A stretch of 64,000 bases of DNA. Source: Corallium rubrum (lineage: Eukaryota; Cnidaria; Anthozoa; Scleralcyonacea; Coralliidae). The notes beneath the pieces are model-generated. The model saw only the letters and a list, made by a program, of their open reading frames with translations. It did not search any database and was not told the origin of the DNA. Made by a program: the position numbers and the translations under genes. Where the stretch lies: the NCBI GenBank assembly GCA_964035015.1, contig CAXIUP010000107.1, positions 61,001 to 125,000 of the forward strand, in the 5' to 3' direction. Numbering within the stretch: position 1 is the stretch's first letter; each line of letters begins with the position of its first letter. Below are positions 57,226 through 64,000 of the stretch, one piece after another.

Positions 57226-58216
57226 CGCGGTAAGGACCCCCCCCCCCGTATCAAAATTGCGTCATGTTTCACTGCTGTCAGAAATTGGTTCGATGTTTTG
57301 ACTTTGCCAGATTCTACGAGAATATTGTCTGTCGTGCGAAGCTTAGTCTCCTTCGCAGACCTTCTTATGGTCCACGTTTATGCGAAGCTCTGTTTATGTG
57401 AAAATAACACGAATTTGATTAATTGACTGGAATTGTAACATGATACAGCAGTAATTGGATAGAGACATGACAAACTAGTTCACTTGGAGTTGCGGCGAAA
57501 CCTGGTTTTATCAAGTGAAAGAACACGTTAAAGTTTGGAAGCTTTCGTGAAACACTCACAAACCATAAACATACTATTATGAAGAGTTGCCACGTATTAT
57601 TTGAGAATGGCAAGTAATTGCAAGGTTGAATCTGAAGTCGACAGAACACGCAAAAGTAAACAAAGGAGCTAAATATAGTGCTCACTCACGGCTTTATTTC
57701 TTCTGAGTATCTCGTTTGCAGACGAATTTTTTTCCAGATATTATAACAGTAGTAACCATGTTTCATAATTATTTGCTTCTATAGACTCACATAGGTGCCA
57801 CTTTGGAGAAATCCTATCTCAAATTTGAGCAATTTTTAATAACCGTTCGCCATCTTGGAACCTTTGTCTCTACGAATCTTTCAAAAATGCATGAAACGTA
57901 AAGAATTGTCAGAAATGTCTTACGAAATTGAAAGATAAAGCGTTAATTCAGTCTGTAGTTAAAAATTTTTTTTAATAGTTAAGGTTTTCTGGAAGAACAT
58001 TTCAGTGTATTTCTCCTAATTAATGCTTCATTTCCGGTTGCAAGGCAACGCGCACGAGCGCCTATCAGAAAATGGGCCAAAATTCGCCAAAAAATTAGGA
58101 AGTTGAAATTTCTGACTTTTAAAGTTACTGACTAAAGTGCAGTTCATGATAAAAATATGAAGGAAAACTATTTTTCGATCTGGATATCAGCAGGCGGATT
58201 TTAGAGAGACAGCCTC
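57226..58216 (-). repeat. Right inverted repeat of the TTAA element
   Basis: About 991 bp. It is uninterrupted and therefore shows the pre-LINE state of the left arm. It includes a GC-poor run, CTTCGCATAAACGTG-type words and a C-run at 57,238-57,246. Confidence 0.9.
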
Positions 58217-61200
58217 TTAAAGCTTACCTGCGTCGTTCATGGGTCTATGCTACTCTGGAGACTTATACTAGATGAAAGAGCATGAAATTCTCTACAAAAT
58301 ATGTAAATTTAAAAAAATCTAATAGAATAGCGGCAGAGAAAATTGTACTTTTTCCGATGTAATCCGAAACATGCAAGGCAAGCCCGGTCAGTCGTACTAA
58401 TAACACCGCGCCGCAATTTGTTTAAAACTTGCCTGCGTCGTTCATGGGTCCATGCCACTCTAGAGACTTATACCAGATTAAAGAGCTTGAAATTCTCTAC
58501 AACATATGTAAATCTAAAAAAATCGTATAGAATAGCGGCTGAGAAAATTGTGTTTATATCTGATATAATATGCAATATACAACACAACACCCGTCAGTCG
58601 TATTCATAACACCGCGCCGCAATTTGTTTAAAGCTTGCCTGCGTCGTTCATGGGTCTATGCCACTCTAGAGACTTATACCAGATTAAAGAGCTTCAAATT
58701 CTCTACAACATATGTAAATTTTAAAAAATCGTATAGAATAGCGGCTGAGAAAATTGTGTTTATATCTGATGTAATATGCAATATACAACACAACATCCGT
58801 AAGTCGTATTAATAACACCGCGCCGCAATTTGTTTAAAGCTTGCCTGCGTCGTTCATGGGTCTATGCCACTCTGGAGACTTACACTAGATGAAAGAGCAT
58901 GAAATTCTCTACAACATATGTAAATGTAAAAAAAATCTAATAGAATAGCGGCTGAGAAAATTGTACTTTTTCCGATGTAATCTGAAACATGCAAGGCAAC
59001 CCCCGTCAGTCGTATTAATAACACCGCGCCGCAATTTGTTTAAAGCTTGCCTGCGTCGTTCATGGGTCTATGCAGGCAAGCTTTAAACAAATTGCGGCGC
59101 GGTGTTATTAATACGACTGACGGGGGTTGCCTTGCGTGTTTCAGATTACATCGGAAAAAGTACAATTTTCTCAGCCGCTATTCTATTAGATTTTTTTTAC
59201 ATTTACATATGTTGTAGAGAATTTCATGCTCGACGCAGGCAAGCTTTAAACAAATTGCGGCGCGGTGTTATTAATACGACTGACGGGGGTTGTGTTGTAT
59301 ATTGCATATTACATCAGAAAAAGTACAATTTTCTCAGCCGCTATTGTACACGATTTTTTAAAATTTACATATGTTGCAGAGAATTTCATGCTCTTTCATC
59401 TAGTATAAGTCTCCAAACTGGCATAGACCCATGAACGACGCAGGCAAGCTTTAAACAAATTGCGGCGTGGTGTAATTAATATGACTGACAGGGGGTTGTG
59501 TTGTATATTGCATATTGCATCAGATATAAACACAATTTTCTCAGCCGCTCTTCTATATGATTTTTTTTAATTTACATGTTGTAGAGAATTTCAAGCTCTT
59601 TAATTTAGTATAAGTCTCCAGACTGGCATAGACCCATGAACGACGCAGGCAAGCTTTAAACAAATTGCGGCGTGGTGTAATTAATATGACTGACAGGGGG
59701 TTGTGTTGTATATTGCATATACATCAGATATAAACACAATTTTCTCAGCCGCTATTCTATACGATTTTTTAAAATTTACATGCTGTAGAGAATTTCAAGC
59801 TCTTTAATTTCGTATAAGTCCACAGAGTGGCATAGACCCATGAACGACGCAGGCAAGCTTTAAACAAATTGCGGCGCGGTGTTATTAATACGACTGACGA
59901 GGGTTGCCTTGCATGTTTCAGATTACATCAGAAAAAGTACAATTTTATCAGCCGCTATTCTATACGATTTTTTTTAAATTACATGTTGTAGAGAATTTCA
60001 AGCTCTTTAATTTAGTAGAAGTCTCGAGACTGGCATAGACCCATGTACGATGCAGGCAAGCTTTAAACAAATTGCGGCGCGGTCTTATTAATACGACTGA
60101 CGGGGGTTGCCTTGCATGTTTCAGACTACATCAGAAAAAGTACAATTTTCTCAGCCGCTATTGTATACGATTTTTTTTAATTTACACATGTTGCAGAGAA
60201 TTTCATGCTCTTTCATCTAGTATAAGTCTCGAGACTGGCATAGACCCATGAACGACGCAGGCAAGCTTTAAACAAATTGCGGCGCGGTGTTATTAATACG
60301 ACTGACGGGGGGTTGTGTTGTATATTGCATATTGCATCAGATATAAACACAATTTTCTCCGCCCCTATTCTATACGATTTTTTAAAATTTACATATGTTG
60401 TAGAGAATTTCATGCTCTTTCATCTAGTGTAAGTCTCCAGAGTGGCATAGACCCATGAACGACGCAGGCAAGCTTTAAACAAATTGCGGCGCGGTGTTAT
60501 TAATATGACTGACGAGGGTTGCCTTGCATGTTTCAGATTACATCAGAAAAAGTACAATTTTCTCAGCCGCTATTCTATACGATTTTTTTAAATTTACATG
60601 TTGTAGAGAATTTCAAGTTCTTTAATTTCGTATAAGTCCGCAGAGTGGCATAGACCCATGAACGACGCAGACAAGCTTTAAACAAATTGCGGTGCGGTGT
60701 CATTAATACGAATGATGGGGGTTATGTTGCATACTTCAGATTACATCAGATAGAAACACAATTTCTTCAGCCGCTATTCTATACAATTTTTTTAAATTTG
60801 CATATGCTGTAGAGACTTTCAAGCTCTTTAATGTAGTATAAGTCTCCAGAGTGGCATATTATAAGTCTCTACCGCGCCGCAATTTGTTTAAAGGTTTCCT
60901 GCGTCGTTCATTGGTCTATGCCACTCTGGAGACTTATACTAGATGAAAGAGCAAGAAATTCTCTACAATATACATAAATTTAGAAAAGTCGTATAGAATA
61001 GCGGCTGAGAAAATTGTACTTTTTCCGATGTAATCTGAAACACGCAAGGCAAGCCCGGTCAGTCGTATTAATAACACCACGGCGCAATTTGTTTAAAACT
61101 TGCCTGCGTCGTTCATGTGTCCATGCCACTCTAGGGACTTACACCAGATTAAAGAGCTTGAAATTCTCTACAACATGTGTAAATTTACAAAAATCGTATA

Positions 61201-62640
61201 GAATAGCGGCTGAGAAAATTGTGTTTATATCTCATGTAATATGCAATATACAACACAACACCCGTCAGTCGTATTAATAACACCGCGCCGCAATTTGTTT
61301 AAAGCTTGCCTGCGTCGTTCATGGGTCTATGCCACTCTGGAGACTTATACTAGATGAAAGAGCATGAAATTCCCTACAACATATGTAAAGGTAGAAAAAA
61401 TCTAATAGAATAGCGGCTGAGAAAATTGTACTTTTTCCGATGTAATCTGAAATATGCAAGGCAACCCCCGTCAGTCGTATTAATAACACCGCGCCGCAAT
61501 TTGTTTAAAACTTGCCTGCGTCATTGATGGGTCCATGCCACTCTAGAGACTTATACCAGATTAAACAGCTTGAAATTCTCTGCAACATATGTAAATTTAA
61601 AAAAATCGTATAGAATAGGGGCTGAGAAAATTGTGTTTATATCTGATGTAATATGCAATATACAACACAACACCCGTCAGTCGTATTAATAACACCGCGC
61701 CGCAATTTGTTTAAAGCTTGCCTGCGTTGTTCATGGGTCTATGCCACTCTAGAGACTTTTACCAGATTAAAGAGCTTGAAATTCTCTACAGCATATGTAA
61801 ATTTTAAAAAATCGTATAGAATAGCGGCTGAGAAAAGTGTGTTTATATCTGATGTAATATGCAATATACAACACAACACCCGTCAGTCGTATTAATAACA
61901 CCGCGCCGCAATTTGTTTAAAGCTTGCCTGCGTCGTTCATGGGTCTATGCCACTCTGGAGACTTATACTAGATGAAAGAGCATGAAATTCTCTACAACAT
62001 ATGTAAATTTAAAAAAATCGTATAGAATAGCGGCTGAGAAAATTGTACTTTTTCCGATGTAATCTGAAACATGCAAGGCAACCCCGTCAGTCGTATTAAC
62101 AACACCGCGCCGCAATTTGTTTAAAGCTTGCCTGCGTCGTTCATGGGTCTATGCCACTCTGGAGACTCGTACTAAATTAAAGAGCTTGAAATTCTCTACA
62201 AGATATGTAAATTTAAAAAAATCATATTGAATAGCGGCTGAGAAAATTGTGTTTATATCTGATGTATATGCAATATACAACACAACCCCCGTCAGTCGCA
62301 TTAATTACACCGCGCCGCAATTTGTTTAAAGCTTGCCTGCGTCGTTCATGGGTCTATGCCACTCTGGAGACTTATACTAGATGAAAGAGTTTGAAATTCT
62401 CTACAACAGATGTAAATTTTAAAAAATCGTATAAAATAGCGGCTGAGAAAATTGTGTTTATATCTGATGTATATGCAATATACAACACAACCCCCGTCAG
62501 TCGTATTAATAACGCCGCGCCGCAATTTGTTTAAAGCTTGCCGACGTAGTCGATGGGTCTTTTCTACTCTGGAGACTTACACTAGTTTAAAGAGCATGAA
62601 ATTCTGTACAAGATATGTTAATTTGAAGATATCCTATCGA
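58217..62640. repeat. Satellite array, right part (~205 bp units, about 20 copies)
   Basis: Inverted units from 58,217 to about 59,072; forward units to about 60,862; inverted units to about 62,560. The switch near 60,855 (TGGCATATTATAAGTCTC) has the same sequence as the switch near 48,657, so blocks including the switch were duplicated. Units differ by substitutions and by the CAGATATAAACACAATTTT versus CAGAAAAAGTACAATTTT variant. Short frames inside the units are not genes. Confidence 0.9.
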
Positions 62641-63874
62641 ATAGCGCCTGAGAAAATTGTGTGTTTATATGATATTCTGTTGTAGCGACCACCTGATGAA
62701 TATGGAGATAACTTCGCTATAACATGCGATAATTGAATCGATGGCTGAATCGAAGGCCGAATCGAAGGCTTGAATCGAAGGCTTGAATCGAAGGCTGAAT
62801 GTGGTGCATATTTCACAGTGGTGAAAATATCAACACACCGTTGAAACTTGAAACGGAAACAATAACAACGAAAAGTTACACCCCCTATTCATCATTGTTT
62901 GATCTGTCAAACTTATAGTTGTCATTGGATAACGTTCGTTTCAAAACCCGGTGTGGCGGTCTGAGATTGTCACCGTGCTGAGATTGTACATCAATATCTA
63001 TGCTCGGCTTTATGACCAGAATAATCAAACTTTTTGCCATGAAATGACTGATTTATAAACACTGCCTGAATAAAATCGAATACTTGAGATGAATATTAAT
63101 CACAGTTTTAATGAAAAAAATATTATATCCCGGACGTTAACTGATTAAGATGTCTTGTATCGATCATTCCATTGAATTATTAAATATATCCAGAGTTTAG
63201 AAGATTAACAATAATTTTGGTTGATATACATGTATACAGCAAGAATATGCGATTATCTAGATCTCGTTATGACAAACGGTAGTAACTCATCGTTTTGTTT
63301 CAGTTCATGTGCCGTTCATCGCATTCGTTGTTGAGATTTCTTGAAAAGCCCGTGTTGTAATATGTTGTGACAAATTGACAACTACTAGCAAAGTTCACAA
63401 AGTTTTTGAATTTTGTACCATAAGGAGTTTTCATCTATAAACCATTTGAAGGCAAAAAGTTTGAATGTTTTTGATAACACAAATCGATATACAATCTCAG
63501 CACGGTGACAATCTCAGACCGCCACACCTGAAACAACTAGTTATTCGCTAAACACTAAACACTTGAACGCAAATGGTAGTAACACTTAGTAAGGCCTTAG
63601 TAAGTTTGAAATGAGAGTATGAGACACGTATATTTGCGCAATCATAGCAATCAAAAATATAAAATCTCTTTCAACAATTACGCGTATATATGTACGTAAT
63701 ATGTCCAATCCAATAACCTTACTTGAAATATCGACGACAGATCAGTTTCAGTCTCAGCTAATAAACGTAAATAAATGTATTTTATTAACCGTTTGTTAGT
63801 AAGCGATTAACCAAATTTCCGGCCGATTCCGTTGATTCCGTCGATTCCGCTGATTCCGTTAAATAGAGATGCCG
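62641..63874 (-). repeat. Right arm of the 18 kb element
   Basis: Inverted match to 45,905-46,196 and 47,236-47,700. It contains the nested MITE at 62,951-63,527 and no gene. Confidence 0.8.
62951..63527. mobile_element. 577 bp MITE in the right arm
   Basis: Ends GTGTGGCGGTCTGAGATTGT and complement, near-perfect over ~38 bp, with CTGAGATTGT present twice in each end. The left arm gives the empty site (AAAACCCGCAAACAAC). The target duplication is not resolved (CCG/CTG at best). No coding frame. Confidence 0.8.
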
Positions 63875-64000
63875 CCAACATCTATGACATAGCCCCTCTT
63901 CTGTTAAACAAGTACATTGTTTGTTTTAGGTCACAGAATGTGTGTGAATGTGTTCGACAGCTTCGGTGATATCAGTACAAACTAAGATCCATTCATTTGT
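63875..64000 (-). pseudogene. Protein kinase gene copy 2, N-terminal side
   Basis: Minus-strand reading toward the element: TNEWILVCTDITEAVEHIH, then, after small deletions, a GYVI-like stretch leading into the DFG codons. It matches EWISASSDITEAVQHIHNKD in copy 1. The His-Cys-Asp catalytic-loop codons appear partly deleted (TTCTGTGACC). The gene continues beyond the window end. Confidence 0.65.

Larger units (their letters stand above)
49105..58216. mobile_element. 9.1 kb TTAA element with ~1 kb inverted repeats
   Basis: Both ends start GAGGCTGTCTCTCTAAAATC (inverted), and each is flanked by TTAA (49,101-49,104 and 58,217-58,220). The uninterrupted satellite reads TTTGTTTAAAGCTTGC, so TTAA was the target. 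The inverted repeats span 49,105-49,852 plus 52,589-52,893 on the left (split by a LINE) and 57,226-58,216 on the right. A spliced gene reads leftward inside. TTAA targets are known from piggyBac and Kolobok, but the termini and protein do not match what I know of piggyBac. Confidence 0.9.
45905..63874. mobile_element. ~18 kb MULE-like element with long inverted arms and satellite arrays
   Basis: The ends are CGGCATCTCTATTTAACGG and its complement. The flanks CCAAAATCT (45,896-45,904) and CCAACATCT (63,875-63,883) form a 9-bp target duplication with one mismatch. The arms match over about 1.2 kb once later insertions are removed, down to TTCGATTC repeats (47,605-47,655 and 62,740-62,800) and into the satellite arrays. 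A 9-bp duplication and long inverted repeats fit Mutator-like elements. No transposase of its own is visible; the only genes belong to nested elements, so it is likely non-autonomous. The family assignment is inference. Confidence 0.75.

Noticed and set aside
47851..62640. CRISPR-like array
   Set aside because: Units are ~205 bp, repeated throughout without unique spacers, change orientation and lie in eukaryotic DNA.
58343..62685. Series of similar 60-90 codon frames (RSVVLITPRRNLF...)
   Set aside because: They are translations of the satellite unit, shift with small indels and have no start context or splice sites.

Overview
The window looks like AT-rich invertebrate nuclear DNA, most likely from an anthozoan cnidarian such as a coral or sea anemone. 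That assignment is inference. It rests on GT..AG introns in several gene pieces, on the mix of mobile elements (Harbinger, protease-bearing Helitron, LINEs with microsatellite tails, a tRNA-derived SINE, many foldback MITEs), and on protein families I associate with cnidarian genomes. No intact conventional host gene is present. Nearly everything recognisable is a mobile element, a decayed element or a broken gene lying among elements.

Layout. 0-3.2 kb: a Harbinger transposase with an intact frame, inserted in a short hairpin repeat array, followed by a decayed two-exon protein kinase gene (minus strand). 3.5-8.6 kb: a degenerate multi-exon family of unknown function (minus). 9.4-12.1 kb: foldback DNA, a first-exon fragment of the transposase family seen again at 57 kb, a 5'-truncated LINE and two nested MITEs. 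12.5-15.9 kb: a protease-domain fragment from a Helitron, a ~200 bp tandem repeat, and a frame with a decayed 2A-like motif followed by an OTU-like protease. 16-20 kb: mostly unassigned, with hairpins and two likely exons. 20.3-22.6 kb: tRNA-derived SINE copies, some head to head, inside a ~760 bp tandem duplication. 22.7-25.6 kb: a hAT-like element between two stray coding exons. 25.9-32.2 kb: a broken Helitron (minus) coding for a leader, a 2A peptide, a herpesvirus-tegument-like cysteine protease, a HUH replication initiator and a PIF1-type helicase. It is interrupted by two exons of a BEN-domain gene on the other strand.

33.3-39.6 kb: a 6.3 kb element with ~205 bp terminal inverted repeats. 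It carries one long broken gene whose product has paired zinc-knuckle-like motifs, a region whose acidic residues match the FEN/XPG (PIN-like) nuclease fold, and a cysteine-rich C-terminus. I see no canonical transposase in it. 41-43.7 kb: a decayed RPA-like OB-fold gene and another protease fragment split by a 1.15 kb insertion.

45.9-63.9 kb: a nest of elements. An ~18 kb element with long inverted arms and a 9-bp target duplication (one mismatch) sits inside the DFG-motif codons of a second copy of the kinase gene, whose two halves lie at 45.6-45.9 kb and 63.88-64.0 kb. Its arms contain ~205 bp satellite arrays that change orientation several times. Inside one array is a 9.1 kb element with perfect TTAA target duplications and ~1 kb inverted repeats. 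That inner element encodes a spliced protein with zinc clusters, a candidate DDE-type catalytic core, a C2H2 finger and a SAP-like end. A LINE with an 801-codon intact frame is inserted in its left inverted repeat, and smaller MITE-like elements sit in the outer arms.

The two strongest candidates for something undescribed are the 33.3-39.6 kb element with the FEN-like protein and the 49.1-58.2 kb TTAA element. The third is the repeated pairing of a 2A peptide with a cysteine protease.
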